In this document: positions 1-9,091 of the stretch, in pieces
How the letters are laid out: each line of letters opens with the position of its first letter
Position numbering within the stretch: position 1 is the first letter of the stretch
From: Bradyrhizobium sp. WD16
GTDB taxonomy: Bacteria > Pseudomonadota > Alphaproteobacteria > Rhizobiales > Xanthobacteraceae
Assembly (NCBI RefSeq): GCF_024181725.1
Contig: NZ_CP028908.1
Coordinates: forward strand, 3,895,501-3,959,500
Direction: 5' to 3'
DNA: 64,000 nucleotides
Position numbers and translations under genes: made by a program
Notes under the pieces: model-generated
What the model saw: the letters and a program-made list of their open reading frames with translations, nothing else
Told to the model about the DNA's origin: nothing
Databases searched by the model: none

Positions 1-87
1 CCGTTAAGTGGCACTGACAATAGGTGTTTGGCCGCTGAACGATTCTGAAGTTTCAATGACTTGGGCGGTTAACGACGCATTCGTGGC

Positions 88-104
88 GAAAATGAGTCAT
101 TTTC
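88..104. promoter_or_regulatory. Dyad symmetry upstream of flgB
   Basis: A perfect 8-bp inverted repeat, GAAAATGA and TCATTTTC around a single G, lies about 85 bases before the flgB start and next to the CtrA-like site. It could be an operator or a chance palindrome; no protein can be named from the sequence. Confidence 0.3.
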
Positions 105-108
105 CGAT

Positions 109-125
109 TTAACGGTTTATTAACC
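109..125 (+). promoter_or_regulatory. CtrA-type binding site (TTAA-N7-TTAACC)
   Basis: TTAA at 109-112 and TTAACC at 120-125 are separated by exactly seven bases. This matches the TTAA-N7-TTAAC consensus of the alphaproteobacterial response regulator CtrA, which commonly controls flagellar genes. It sits 64 bases upstream of the chosen flgB start, so it could act on the whole flgBC-fliE-fliQR-flhB series. The CtrA-activating kinase gene cckA lies downstream in this window. Binding itself is inferred. Confidence 0.6.
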
Positions 126-188
126 ATGCAGGCGGCAAATTCTGCCTACCTGATCCGGCTCCTGCCGGTCGCAGGTCGGAGGCCGACC

Positions 189-587
189 ATGCCCATCACC
201 GACATTCCCGCGCTCACCGCGCTACGTACCCGGATGCAATGGCATCAGGAGCGTCAGAAGGTGCTGGCCGAGAATATTGCCAACTCCGATACCCCGAACT
301 TCCGGCCGCGGGACCTGGTCGAGCCCACTTTTGATCGCAATGGGGCCTCGCCGATGGGCTCGCTGCCCATGATGCGGACCTCGAACACGCACCTGACCGC
401 CTCCGGCGGCGATGGCATCTTCGGTTCCAGCCGCAACGGCGGTTACGAAATCCGACCAGCCGGCAATGCGGTCAGCCTGGAGGATGAGATGCAGCGTTCG
501 GCCACCAATCAGATGGATTTCGCTGCGGCGACTTCACTCTACAGCCGCAGTCTCGCTTTGTTGAAGACTGCGATCGGAAGGCGCTGA
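189..587 (+). CDS. flgB: Flagellar basal-body rod protein FlgB
   Basis: Proximal rod subunit of the flagellar basal body, exported through the flagellar type III apparatus. The 132-residue product has the N-terminal rod signature LAENIANSDTPNFRPRDL at about residues 27-44 and the C-terminal helical region expected of FlgB. The upstream ATG at 126 would add 21 unrelated residues, whereas the ATG at 189 has GGAGG at 178-182, so the start at 189 is preferred. It is the first gene of a flagellar series on the same strand, followed by flgC after 72 bases, and a CtrA-like site lies just upstream. Confidence 0.93.
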   Translation: MPITDIPALTALRTRMQWHQERQKVLAENIANSDTPNFRPRDLVEPTFDRNGASPMGSLPMMRTSNTHLTASGGDGIFGSSRNGGYEIRPAGNAVSLEDEMQRSATNQMDFAAATSLYSRSLALLKTAIGRR

Positions 588-659
588 ACGCGTCCGCTGC
601 CTGTGCAGTCAGCAGGGCCGCCCCTGGCCCTTGAGCCATCATTCGCCGGGAGATAGCCA

Positions 660-1082
660 ATGAGCGACGGAATGGACTTCCTCAAGGCGATCGACATCGC
701 CAGTTCTGGGCTGCGGGCGCAGGCCGGGCGCATCCGGGTGATCTCGGAAAACCTCGCCAATGCCGATTCGACCGCGCAGGCCGCCGGCGGCGAACCTTAC
801 CGGCGCAAGGTGCCGACCTTCACGTCGGAGCTCGATCGCAAGCTCGATGCCCACGTCGTCGGCATCGGGCGCGTCAAGCCCGACAAATCACCGTTCCGCA
901 CGAAGCACGAGCCCGGGAATCCGGCCGCCGACGCCAACGGCGACGTCAAATACCCCAACGTCAACTCGCTCGTCGAGATGACCGACATGCGCGAGGCCCA
1001 GCGATCCTACGAGGCCAACCTCAACGTCATCACCGCGACGCGCCGGATGATCCAGCGCACGCTCGATATCCTCAAGGCCTGA
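660..1082 (+). CDS. flgC: Flagellar basal-body rod protein FlgC
   Basis: Proximal rod component that assembles with FlgB, FlgF and FliE between the MS ring and the distal rod. The 140-residue product starts MSDGMDFLKAIDIASSGL and has the rod-protein box RVISENLANADST near residue 27. The C-terminal half contains the axial-protein motif VEMTDMREAQRSYEANLNV. A GGGAGA ribosome-binding sequence precedes the ATG. It lies between flgB and fliE, the usual alphaproteobacterial order. Confidence 0.95.
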   Translation: MSDGMDFLKAIDIASSGLRAQAGRIRVISENLANADSTAQAAGGEPYRRKVPTFTSELDRKLDAHVVGIGRVKPDKSPFRTKHEPGNPAADANGDVKYPNVNSLVEMTDMREAQRSYEANLNVITATRRMIQRTLDILKA

Positions 1083-1099
1083 GCCCGGAGAACTGACAG

Positions 1100-1426
1100 A
1101 TGGCTTCACCGACCGCTGCCGCAAATGCCTATGCGAGCCTCTCGCGAATGATGGAGACGGCGGCCGGCGCCGGTCGCACCTCGTCTGCTTCGTCGTCCGA
1201 TCCGTCCGGGGCCTCGTTCGGCGCGCTGCTCAAGGACACCTTGAACAGCGTCATGGAGTCCGGCCGCAAGTCGGACGTCCAGACCGTTGCCATGGCCAAG
1301 GGCAAGGCCAACGTCATGGACGTGGTCACCGCTGTGGCAGAGACCGACGTCGCCGTCTCGACGCTGGTGTCGGTCCGCGACAAGGTGATCCAAGCCTACG
1401 AAGATATCATGAAGATGCCGATCTGA
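1100..1426 (+). CDS. fliE: Flagellar hook-basal body complex protein FliE
   Basis: FliE joins the MS ring to the proximal rod and is an early export substrate. The 108-residue protein has an Ala/Ser-rich start, then GASFGALLKDTLNSVMESGRK and the C-terminal helix ending YEDIMKMPI, which is characteristic of FliE. CGGAGAACTGACAG precedes the ATG as ribosome-binding region. The gene begins 17 bases after flgC, so the two are very likely cotranscribed. Confidence 0.93.
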   Translation: MASPTAAANAYASLSRMMETAAGAGRTSSASSSDPSGASFGALLKDTLNSVMESGRKSDVQTVAMAKGKANVMDVVTAVAETDVAVSTLVSVRDKVIQAYEDIMKMPI

Positions 1427-1465
1427 TCGGTCGGTTCGAGGGCAATTGAATCGGGGGGATCTGGA

Positions 1466-1729
1466 ATGACCGGGGCAGAGGTTCTCGACGTCTCGCGCGA
1501 CGCAGTCTGGACCATTGTGGTGGTATCATCGCCGCTGATGATCGTGGGGCTGGTGGTCGGAGTGGTGATCTCGCTGGTGCAGGCGCTGACGCAGATCCAG
1601 GAGCAGACGCTGGTGTTCGTGCCGAAGATCCTTGCGATCTTCCTCACTTTGCTGCTTGCGCTGCCGTTCATGGCCGATGCGCTGCACAGCCATATGCTGC
1701 GGATATCGTCGCGAATCATCTCGGGTTAG
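1466..1729 (+). CDS. fliQ: Flagellar biosynthesis protein FliQ
   Basis: Small inner-membrane subunit of the flagellar type III export gate (FliPQR complex). The 87-residue product has two hydrophobic helices, around residues 13-38 and 52-76, separated by the polar segment QALTQIQEQTLVFVPKI that is conserved in FliQ/SctS proteins. The start follows GGGGGATCTGGA. The gene ends in TAG; the following 213 bases before fliR contain a degenerate pair of palindromes related to the repeat family found elsewhere in the window. Confidence 0.94.
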   Translation: MTGAEVLDVSRDAVWTIVVVSSPLMIVGLVVGVVISLVQALTQIQEQTLVFVPKILAIFLTLLLALPFMADALHSHMLRISSRIISG

Positions 1730-1747
1730 CGCATGATGCCGGCGGTC

Positions 1748-1870
1748 CGATTCCAACGTTCGCATGCCATCGCAGCAGGCGTCTTTGCGCACATCGGAAT
1801 CGAGGGCCAATGGATTTGACATTCGCCTCGCGAGCCGCGTTCCGGTGGGTAGCGAATGTCGGATCCACCC
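1748..1870. repeat. Degenerate D-like and C-like palindromes between fliQ and fliR
   Basis: Two imperfect hairpins occupy the fliQ-fliR gap. The first (1748-1802) has arms beginning CGATTCCAACGTTCGCA and ending TGCGCACATCGGAATCG and resembles hairpin type D. The second (about 1811-1870) has arms GGATTTGACATTCGC (1812-1826) and GCGAATGTCGGATCC (1852-1866), matching at 13 of 15 positions, and resembles type C. They are far more diverged than the other copies and lack intact CTAG feet. I interpret them as old members of the same family. Confidence 0.55.
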
Positions 1871-1942
1871 CACCAGGAGGCGCGTGCGCAGCGACGGCGC
1901 GTCCGATCACGATATGAGCGCGAGGCAGGGCGCGATCCGATC

Positions 1943-2707
1943 ATGCGCGTCGATATTTCGCTTTTGCCGGCGCTCGCCGCGGCCTTCATCCTGGTATTCG
2001 CCCGGATCGGAGCCATGGTGATGCTGCTGCCGGGCTTCGGCGAGAGCAACATCCCGGTCCGTACCAAGCTCGCCATCGCGCTGGCGCTGACGCTGATCGT
2101 CCTGCCACTGCACCGGTCGGCCTATCATGTCGATATGACCTCGCTGACGTCGCTGCTCGTCCTGATGGTGCACGAGATCATCATCGGCATCGTGCTCGGC
2201 GCCACCGCGCGGGTGACGCTGTCGGCGCTCTCGGTGGCCGGATCGCTGATTGCCCAGCAGCTCGGGCTCGGATTCGTCACCACGGTGGATCCGACCCAGG
2301 GCCAGCAGGGGGCGCTGATCGGCAATTTCCTCACCATGCTCGGCCTCACGCTGCTGTTTGCGACCGACATGCATCATCTGGTGATCGCTGCGCTCGCCGA
2401 CAGCTACAAGGTGTTTGGCCCGGGCGAGGTGCTGCCGAGCGGCGACATCGCGGCGCTCGCGACCCGGGCCTTCGCCGCCGCATTCAAGATCGGCGTGCAG
2501 CTCTCGGCGCCGTTCATCGTGTTCGGGCTCGTCTTCAATGTCGGTCTTGGACTGCTGGCGCGGATGATGCCGCAGATGCAGGTCTATTTCGTCGGCGTTC
2601 CGCTCTCGATCCTCGGCGGCTTCCTGATTCTCGCGGTCGTTCTGACAACGATGATGGGCACCTTCCTGGACTATTTCGGCGAGATCATGCGTCAGCTCAC
2701 GCCGTGA
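1943..2707 (+). CDS. fliR: Flagellar biosynthesis protein FliR
   Basis: Inner-membrane export-gate subunit that works with FliP, FliQ and FlhB. The 254-residue product starts MRVDISLLPALAAAFILVF and has about six membrane segments. It carries the family signature GFGESNIPVRTKLAIALALT near residues 31-50 and the conserved loop VDPTQGQQGALIGNF. An open frame extends upstream to 1856, but that part is Arg-rich, non-conserved and overlaps the degenerate palindromes, so the ATG at 1943 is chosen. A block of repeats separates it from flhB, which is usually adjacent. Confidence 0.92.
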   Translation: MRVDISLLPALAAAFILVFARIGAMVMLLPGFGESNIPVRTKLAIALALTLIVLPLHRSAYHVDMTSLTSLLVLMVHEIIIGIVLGATARVTLSALSVAGSLIAQQLGLGFVTTVDPTQGQQGALIGNFLTMLGLTLLFATDMHHLVIAALADSYKVFGPGEVLPSGDIAALATRAFAAAFKIGVQLSAPFIVFGLVFNVGLGLLARMMPQMQVYFVGVPLSILGGFLILAVVLTTMMGTFLDYFGEIMRQLTP

Positions 2708-2718
2708 CCGCATCGTCT

Positions 2719-3089
2719 GGCGAGCGTGCGGCAAATGGGGCGGTCATTCGGAGACAGGACACCTAGTGCGGCGTCTCGCAATTGCCTTTCCCCTCTGCGG
2801 CAGGCCTCGTAGGCAATTGCGAGACATAAGCCGCACTAGTGTGGTGGATCTGACGCTCGTTTCAGTATTGCAGCGAGTTCTTCGAACGCGCGTCAGATCA
2901 AAAACCACACTAGAATCATAATGATGCTAGTGTCCGCTTGTTTCCAACGTTCGTATGAGCGCCTGCTGCAATGGGATACGAACGTTGGAAACAGGACACT
3001 AGTATTTTGATTTTGCAAGTGTCCTCACGTCTCCGAATGACCGTCGGAGCGTACGGCAAATGGGCGGTCATTCGGAGACAGGACACTTG
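2719..3089. repeat. Palindromic repeat cluster (half A, B, C, D, A) between fliR and flhB
   Basis: Elements in order: right half of an A hairpin (2719-2762), B (2763-2839), C (2836-2913), a 13-bp linker AATCATAATGATG, D (2927-3002), a 13-bp linker, and A (3016-3089). Neighbouring hairpins share or nearly share CTAG boundaries; the last A has mutated feet (CAAG and CTTG). B arms are GTCTCGCAATTGCCT, C arms GATCTGACGC, D arms TTTCCAACGTTCGTAT and A arms GTCTCCGAATGACCG, each followed by its complement after a loop. The cluster ends four bases before the flhB ATG and splits the flagellar gene series. Confidence 0.9.
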
Positions 3090-3093
3090 AGCC

Positions 3094-4161
3094 ATGGCCG
3101 ACGAAGACGATTCCGAAAAGACACAGGACCCAACGCAAAAACGTCTCGATGACGCCCATCAACGCGGTGATGTCGTCAAGAGTCAGGAGGTCAATACCTG
3201 GTTCGTCATCGCCGGTGCAGCGCTGGTGATTTCGACTTTCTCCGGCAGCATCGGCAGCGGCATCGAGATGCCACTGCGCAACCTGCTGGCCAATGCCCAT
3301 CTGATCAGGACCGACGGCCTTGGGCTGCTGTCGCTGGCGAAGAACATCGAATATGTGCTGTTCGCGGCACTCGGGGTGCCCTTCCTGCTGCTGATGCTCG
3401 CCGCGCTCGTCGGCAACCTCGTCCAGCACCGGCTGGTCTGGTCGGCCGAGCCGTTGGTGCCGAAATTCAGCAAGCTGTCGCCGATGAGCGGCGCCAAGCG
3501 CTTGTTCGGCAAGCAGGCCATGGCCAATTTCGTCAAGGGCATCGTCAAGATCGTCGCCCTTGGCGCCGTCATGATCGCGGTGTTGTGGCCCGAGCGCCAT
3601 CGCATCGACGCCATGGTGCGGCTCGATCCCGCGGTGCTGCTGCCCGCGGCGAAATCTCTCTCGATGCAATTGATCGGCGCCGTCGTCGCCATGCTCGCGG
3701 CCGTGGCCGCCGCTGATTATCTCTTCCAGTACCGCCAGTGGTTCGAGCGACAGAAGATGTCGTTGCAGGAGGTCAAGGAGGAGTACAAGCAGATGGAAGG
3801 CGACCCCCATATCAAAGGGCGCATCCGTCAGCTCCGCCAGGCCCGCATGAGGAAGCGGATGATGGCCGCCGTGCCGAGCGCGTCGGTCGTCATCACCAAC
3901 CCGACCCACTTCGCCGTGGCGCTGAAATATGAACGCGGTATGGGCGCGCCGGTCTGCGTCGCCAAGGGCGCCGATGCGATCGCACTGCGCATCCGCGAGA
4001 TCGCCAAGGAGAATGACGTCCCGATTGTCGAAAATCCGCCCCTGGCGCGCGCACTCCACGCCTCCGTGGAGATCGACGACGAGATTCCGGTGGAGCACTA
4101 TCAGGCCGTTGCCGAGGTCATCGGCTTTGTCATGCGGCTGAAACAAGGTCTGCGACCGTGA
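3094..4161 (+). CDS. flhB: Flagellar export switch protein FlhB
   Basis: FlhB is the autocleaving cytoplasmic-gate protein that switches export specificity from rod/hook to filament. The 355-residue product opens with the conserved EKTQDPTQKRLDDAHQRGDV. It has four membrane segments in the first 210 residues and a cytoplasmic domain containing the self-cleavage motif NPTHFAVAL; cleavage would fall between Asn269 and Pro270. The start ATG lies four bases after a palindromic repeat, so its leader, including any GGAGACAGGA ribosome-binding sequence, is repeat DNA. Expression from the fliR side would have to read through the hairpins. Confidence 0.95.
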   Translation: MADEDDSEKTQDPTQKRLDDAHQRGDVVKSQEVNTWFVIAGAALVISTFSGSIGSGIEMPLRNLLANAHLIRTDGLGLLSLAKNIEYVLFAALGVPFLLLMLAALVGNLVQHRLVWSAEPLVPKFSKLSPMSGAKRLFGKQAMANFVKGIVKIVALGAVMIAVLWPERHRIDAMVRLDPAVLLPAAKSLSMQLIGAVVAMLAAVAAADYLFQYRQWFERQKMSLQEVKEEYKQMEGDPHIKGRIRQLRQARMRKRMMAAVPSASVVITNPTHFAVALKYERGMGAPVCVAKGADAIALRIREIAKENDVPIVENPPLARALHASVEIDDEIPVEHYQAVAEVIGFVMRLKQGLRP

Positions 4162-4391
4162 TCGGGATCGGCCGGCGACCCGAATTGCGTCGCGGCTCCG
4201 GCCGACGACCCATGAATCGCTTGCGCTGGGCCGGCCGATTCAGGCACTTGGGAACGCGCTTGGGATGATCTTGCGCTCGCACTTGGGATTCGAGGCTGGC
4301 AGGGCTACACCGGTTCGGAAGGCTCGGGTTCCGCCTGGCGATTCGGACGGCTGAGAAACACCGGATTGGACGCAGGACAGACTGAGCGACG

Positions 4392-6983
4392 ATGAAGGGC
4401 CGGCGCGGCGATTCGATGGTAGTTGACGTGAACAACGATCCGCATCGTCCGGAGCACGAGACGGTGGATGCGCCGCGCCGCAGCGGCAGCATCGTGCTCG
4501 TGCTCGCCGTCGCCGCAGCCATTGTCGCCGCTGCCGTGGCGGTGATGGTGTTCGGCCGAGGCCCGGCGCAGCCCTACATTCTCGGCCTGCTGGCGCTGTT
4601 GGCGATGGCCGGCCTGTTCGCGCTGTTCGCCCTCGCTGCCGGCCTGATCCGCTTCGCCGATCGCACCACTGACGATCCGGTGACGCGCCCGCTCGTCGAC
4701 CATTCCGTCGACGGCCTCGCCGTCACCGATGGCCAGGGTCACATCGTCTACGCCAATGCCTCTTATCTCGCGCTGACCGGTGCCGCCGGCGCCGACGACG
4801 TGCGGCCCGTCGAGCGGGTCTTCATCGGCAATCCCGACGTCTCCGAAGCGGTTTTCCGCCTGCTCAAGGCCGCGCGCGAGGGCCGCCGCCAACAGGAGGA
4901 AGTGCGGGTCGCCGGCCAGGCCGGCGGCAAGGGGCGCTGGCTGCGGCTGCGGGTGCGCCCCCTCGGCGACAGCAAGCGGGAGTCGAAATTCACGGTGTGG
5001 TCGATCGCCGACATCACCCGCGATCGCGAGCGCCAGGAAGACGTCTTCCAGGAGCTGCAGCACGCCATCGAATATCTCGACCATGCGCCTTGCGGCTTTT
5101 TTTCCGTCAGCCCTACCGGTGAGATCGTCTATATCAACGCAACCCTGGCGGGGTGGCTGGAATACGATCTGGCCGAGGTCGGCTCCGGCGGACTGAAGCT
5201 CGCCGACATTATCTCCGGCGAGGGCGCGGCGCTCCTCGGCTCGATCGCCGCCGAGCCCGGCGACGTCAAGACCGAGACCTTCGATGTCGATCTGCGCATG
5301 CGCAGCGGCAAGCCGGTGCCGGCCCGGCTCTATCACAAGCTGGCCTTCGGCGCCGACGGTCGGCCGGGCGCCTCCCGCACCCTGGTCATCAGCCGGGCCC
5401 GGGAGGAGGGCGTCGATCCGCAGCGCACCGCCGAAGTGCGCTTCATGCGCTTCTTTGACCGCACTCCGATGGCGATCGCCACCGTCGATCGCGCCGGCTC
5501 CGTGGCGCGCTTCAACGCCCGTTTCGCCAAGCTCACCCAGAGCCTGCCGGCGGGCGGCGGCGCCAGCAAGTCGATCCTGTCGGTCGTCAATGAGCGCGAC
5601 CGTGCGGCGCTCGCCGCCGCGATCGCGCGTGCCGCCGAAGGGCAGGGCGACATCGCGCCGGTCGACGCCATGCTGGACGGCCCCGGCGACCGCTGGGGAC
5701 AGTTCTTCGTCACCGCGGTGGAGAAGGACAAGGGCGACGGCGAGGTCGCCATCGTCTACGTGCTGGAGACCACCGAAAAGCGCTCGCTGGAGAACCGGGT
5801 CACCCAGCAGCAGAAGATGGAGATGGTCGGCCAGCTCGCCGGCGGCATCGCCCATGACTTCAATAACGTGCTATCGGCCATCATGATGGCCAATGATTTC
5901 CTGCTGAATGCCCACAAGCCGACCGATCCGTCGTTCCAGGACATCATGCAGATCAAGCAGAACGCCACCCGCGCGGCGACGCTGGTCCGCCAGCTCTTGG
6001 CGTTTTCACGTCGGCAGACCCTGCGGCCTCAGGTTCTCGATCTTGGCGATGCACTCTCCGATCTGACCATGCTGCTGCGCCGCCTCATCGGCGAGAAGGT
6101 CAAGCTCGACCTCGTCCACGGTCGTGACCTGTGGCCGGTCAAGGTCGACGTCTCTCAGTTCGAGCAGGTGATCGTCAATCTCGCGGTCAATGCCCGTGAC
6201 GCCATGCCCGATGGTGGCAGACTGACGGTCAAGACCGCCAATGTCAGCGCCGAGGAAGCGAGCAGGCGGCCCTACAAGGGAATGCCCGCGGCCGATTATG
6301 TCTGCATCGAGGTCACCGATACCGGCACCGGTATTCCCGCCGAGATCGTCGACAAGATCTTCGAGCCGTTCTTCTCCACCAAGGAGGTCGGCAAGGGGAC
6401 TGGCCTCGGCCTGTCCACGGTCTATGGCATCGTCAAGCAGACCGGCGGCTTCGTCTATGTGGACTCCGCAGCCGGCCAGGGCACCACATTCCGCATTTTC
6501 CTGCCGCGGCATCGGGTCGAAATCGAAACGCCCGCGGCCGAGGCGGCCGTGCCTGCCGGCACTGCCGCCGACACGCCGTCCGCATCCGCCAAGCCGCGCA
6601 CCGATCTCACCGGCCAGGGCACCATCCTGCTGGTCGAGGACGAGGACGGACTGCGTTCGCTCAATGCTCGTGGCCTGCGCTCGCGCGGCTATACGGTGCT
6701 CGAGGCCTCAAACGGCATCGAGGCGTTGGACGTGCTGGCCGAGCGCGACGGCGCGATTGATCTCGTGGTGTCTGACGTCGTAATGCCGGAGATGGATGGC
6801 CCGACGCTGCTGCGGACCATGCGCGAGCGCAATCCCGATCTCAGGATCATCTTCGTCTCCGGCTACGCCGAAGACGCCTTCGCCCGCAGCCTGCCGGAGA
6901 ACCAGCAGTTCTCCTTCCTGCCCAAGCCCTTTACCCTGAGCCAGCTCGTCGCCCAGGTGAAGGAAACGATGAGCGGGGCGTGA
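4392..6983 (+). CDS. cckA: Hybrid sensor histidine kinase CckA
   Basis: CckA is the membrane histidine kinase that phosphorylates ChpT, which in turn feeds CtrA and CpdR, linking cell cycle and motility. The 863-residue product has two membrane helices (about 34-56 and 63-85) and several PAS regions. The dimerisation/phosphoacceptor box is GGIAHDFNN with His488. The ATPase domain shows [17 protein letters not shown] and [17 protein letters not shown]-terminal receiver domain has [10 protein letters not shown] with Asp795. An alternative ATG at 4416 would remove eight residues; neither start has a strong ribosome-binding site. It follows flhB by 230 bases on the same strand. Confidence 0.9.
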   Translation: MKGRRGDSMVVDVNNDPHRPEHETVDAPRRSGSIVLVLAVAAAIVAAAVAVMVFGRGPAQPYILGLLALLAMAGLFALFALAAGLIRFADRTTDDPVTRPLVDHSVDGLAVTDGQGHIVYANASYLALTGAAGADDVRPVERVFIGNPDVSEAVFRLLKAAREGRRQQEEVRVAGQAGGKGRWLRLRVRPLGDSKRESKFTVWSIADITRDRERQEDVFQELQHAIEYLDHAPCGFFSVSPTGEIVYINATLAGWLEYDLAEVGSGGLKLADIISGEGAALLGSIAAEPGDVKTETFDVDLRMRSGKPVPARLYHKLAFGADGRPGASRTLVISRAREEGVDPQRTAEVRFMRFFDRTPMAIATVDRAGSVARFNARFAKLTQSLPAGGGASKSILSVVNERDRAALAAAIARAAEGQGDIAPVDAMLDGPGDRWGQFFVTAVEKDKGDGEVAIVYVLETTEKRSLENRVTQQQKMEMVGQLAGGIAHDFNNVLSAIMMANDFLLNAHKPTDPSFQDIMQIKQNATRAATLVRQLLAFSRRQTLRPQVLDLGDALSDLTMLLRRLIGEKVKLDLVHGRDLWPVKVDVSQFEQVIVNLAVNARDAMPDGGRLTVKTANVSAEEASRRPYKGMPAADYVCIEVTDTGTGIPAEIVDKIFEPFFSTKEVGKGTGLGLSTVYGIVKQTGGFVYVDSAAGQGTTFRIFLPRHRVEIETPAAEAAVPAGTAADTPSASAKPRTDLTGQGTILLVEDEDGLRSLNARGLRSRGYTVLEASNGIEALDVLAERDGAIDLVVSDVVMPEMDGPTLLRTMRERNPDLRIIFVSGYAEDAFARSLPENQQFSFLPKPFTLSQLVAQVKETMSGA

Positions 6984-7209
6984 GAGGTCGGTTCCGGCCG
7001 TGATCGCGATGAGAGGCGATTCCCGGCTCTGACCGCGCCAAGGCGGCGGCTTTTCGCCGCAAGGCCGGGCAAATCCTCGGAAAGATTGACAAAATTTACC
7101 CCCTTGCGACTGCGCGCCGCAGGGTTCAGGGCTCCGGGGTGCTTTCTTTTTCGGCAGGCTTCCCCATCTTCAGAAAGCTTCCCCCTGCCGGGGATCCGAG
7201 GGAAAGACG

Positions 7210-8169
7210 ATGACCTTTTCGCAGCGTATGCGCATCCTGACCAAGAGCCTCGCCGTGGCCATGGCCGTCGCCGTGCCGCTGGCGTTGTCCGTGCCCCAGG
7301 CCGACGCCCGTGTCGGCGGTGGCATGAGTTCGGGATCGCGCGGGGCGCGGACCTTTTCGGCGCCTCCGTCAACCTCGACGGCGCCTAATGCAGCGCGGCC
7401 GTTCGACCGCACCATGACCTCGCCGAGCCCGGGTGTCGGCACGCCTGGCAACCTCGGCAATCGCGGTGGCTTCTTCAATCGTCCGGGACTGCTCGGTGGT
7501 CTTGCTGCCGGTTTCCTCGGCGCCGGCCTGTTCGGCATGCTGTTCGGTAACGGGTTGTTCGGCGGCCTGGGCGGCTTGTCCTCGGTGCTCGGCCTGATCC
7601 TGCAGATCGGCCTGATCGTGATCCTGGCGCGGCTCGCGATGTCATGGTGGCAGCGTCGGAACGCCGCCGCCTACGCCGGTGGGCCATCGCGCTTCGACGC
7701 AGCTCCGCAGCCCCAGCAGCCGGATGCGGCGCGTGGCCTCGGTTTCGGCTTCGGCGCGAACCGTGCCACGCTGCAGATCGGGCCCGACGATTACGAGGCC
7801 TTCGAGCGTTTGCTCGGTGACATTCAAGCTGCCTGGTCCAACGAGGACCTCAACGCGCTGCAGCGCCTCGCCACGCCGGAAATGGCTTCCTATTTCGGTC
7901 GCGACCTGCAGGCCAATGCCGCGCGGGGCGTCGTCAACAAAGTCAGCGGAATCAAGCTGCTCCAGGGCGATCTCGCCGAGGCATGGCGCGAAGGTGAGAC
8001 CGACTATGCCAGCGTCGCCTTGCGCTTCGCCCTCGTCGACAAGACCGTGGATCGAGCCAGCGGCCGGGTAGTGGAGGGCAGCGACCAGCCCACCGAGGCT
8101 ACCGAGGTCTGGACCTTCTTGCGCCAGCGCAGCGGCAACTGGGAGGTTTCAGCCATCCAGCAGGTCTGA
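7210..8169 (+). CDS. Tim44-like domain membrane protein
   Basis: The 319-residue protein begins with an N-terminal signal or anchor (residues 1-34), followed by a Ser/Pro/Gly-rich linker. A very Gly/Leu/Phe-rich hydrophobic stretch follows at about 95-150, ending WWQRRNAAAYAGG. The C-terminal domain (about 190-319) is of the Tim44/TimA type, beginning DDYEAFERLLGDIQAAW and ending SGNWEVSAIQQV. Bacterial homologues are inner-membrane proteins of uncertain role; some interact with translocation or solute-uptake systems. The start follows GAGGGAAAG. A strong hairpin lies just downstream, so it is probably monocistronic. Confidence 0.85.
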   Translation: MTFSQRMRILTKSLAVAMAVAVPLALSVPQADARVGGGMSSGSRGARTFSAPPSTSTAPNAARPFDRTMTSPSPGVGTPGNLGNRGGFFNRPGLLGGLAAGFLGAGLFGMLFGNGLFGGLGGLSSVLGLILQIGLIVILARLAMSWWQRRNAAAYAGGPSRFDAAPQPQQPDAARGLGFGFGANRATLQIGPDDYEAFERLLGDIQAAWSNEDLNALQRLATPEMASYFGRDLQANAARGVVNKVSGIKLLQGDLAEAWREGETDYASVALRFALVDKTVDRASGRVVEGSDQPTEATEVWTFLRQRSGNWEVSAIQQV

Positions 8170-8195
8170 CCCGACCGCCGTTTCGAACTGAGACC

Positions 8196-8227
8196 GATCA
8201 AGGCGCCGCCCACGCGGCGCCTTGATC
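8196..8227 (+). terminator. Perfect 14-bp hairpin after the Tim44-like gene
   Basis: GATCAAGGCGCCGC and its exact complement flank the loop CCAC, 27 bases after the Tim44-like stop codon. There is no T-run, so this is either a weak intrinsic terminator or a 3-prime-end stabiliser. Confidence 0.5.
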
Positions 8228-8349
8228 ATGTCGGGATCATGCGGGGGCGTCCTCGGCGGAATAAACCGCCGCGCGCGGGGTGCTCACGCAAAGAGATTGG
8301 TTCGTCAGCCCGGCCGATCGTGCAAGGGCGTCATCACGGGAGGATCAGC

Positions 8350-9042
8350 ATGAGTGTTGCTTTTGGAACGACAACTGCGCGGTTCGGGGGACTTTGCGTC
8401 GGCATTGCCGCTGCGCTCGTGGTCGGCGTAGTTCCAGTCGCGGCCCAGCAGGCGGCGATGACCTTCTTCGTCACCAGCGCCGGACCGGGCAAGGGCGGTG
8501 ACCTCGGCGGCCTCGCGGGCGCGGACAGGCATTGTCAGAGCATTGCCGAAGCTGCCGGCGCCGGCGGCAAGACCTGGCACGCCTATCTGTCGACCCAGGC
8601 TGCGGGCGGCAAGAGCGCAGTGAATGCGCGCGACCGCATCGGCAAGGGCCCGTGGCAGAACGCCAAGGGGGTGGTGATCGCCAAGGATATCGCCGAACTG
8701 CACGGCACCAACAATCTGACCAAGCAGACCGCGCTGAGCGAGAAAGGCGAGGTCATCAATGGCCGCGGCGACACCCCGAACCGGCACGACATCCTCACCG
8801 GCTCGCAGCCTGACGGCACCGCCTTCACCGGTTCCGAGGATCGCACCTGCAGCAACTGGACGAGCAGCACGAAAGGCGCCGCCATGCTCGGCCATGCGGA
8901 CCGCACCGGCCTCGATGATTCCGCGCCGGCAAAATCCTGGAACAGCTCGCATCCCTCGCGCGGTCCGGACGGCGGTTGTTCCCAGGCCGATCTCAAGACC
9001 ACTGGCGGCGACGGACTGCTCTACTGCTTCGCGGTGAACTGA
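8350..9042 (+). CDS. Secreted lectin-like protein
   Basis: The 230-residue product has a signal peptide (about residues 1-32, cleavage near PVAAQQA). It is followed by a domain with GADRHCQSIAEAAGAGGKTW, NARDRIGKGPWQNAKG and C-terminal GLLYCFAVN. These features match small exported proteins annotated in alphaproteobacteria as lectin-like (C-type-lectin/endostatin-like fold). Four cysteines in the mature part could form disulfides. The ATG at 8350 follows GGGAGGATCAGC and is preferred to an upstream in-frame ATG at 8239 that would bury the signal peptide. Ligand is unknown. Confidence 0.7.
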   Translation: MSVAFGTTTARFGGLCVGIAAALVVGVVPVAAQQAAMTFFVTSAGPGKGGDLGGLAGADRHCQSIAEAAGAGGKTWHAYLSTQAAGGKSAVNARDRIGKGPWQNAKGVVIAKDIAELHGTNNLTKQTALSEKGEVINGRGDTPNRHDILTGSQPDGTAFTGSEDRTCSNWTSSTKGAAMLGHADRTGLDDSAPAKSWNSSHPSRGPDGGCSQADLKTTGGDGLLYCFAVN

Positions 9043-9091
9043 CCGGCGGACCAGGCGCCAGGACAGGCCCAGCCTCCAGCGATTTCATTCG

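Noticed and set aside
8-40. Possible sigma-54 promoter (TGGCAC at 8-13) upstream of flgB
   Set aside because: The required GC-containing -12 element (TTGC) is not at the correct spacing, so only half the consensus is present.
2719-3089. Repeat arrays as a CRISPR
   Set aside because: Units are palindromes of four different sequences with constant 13-bp linkers or none. There are no variable spacers, no leader and no cas genes.
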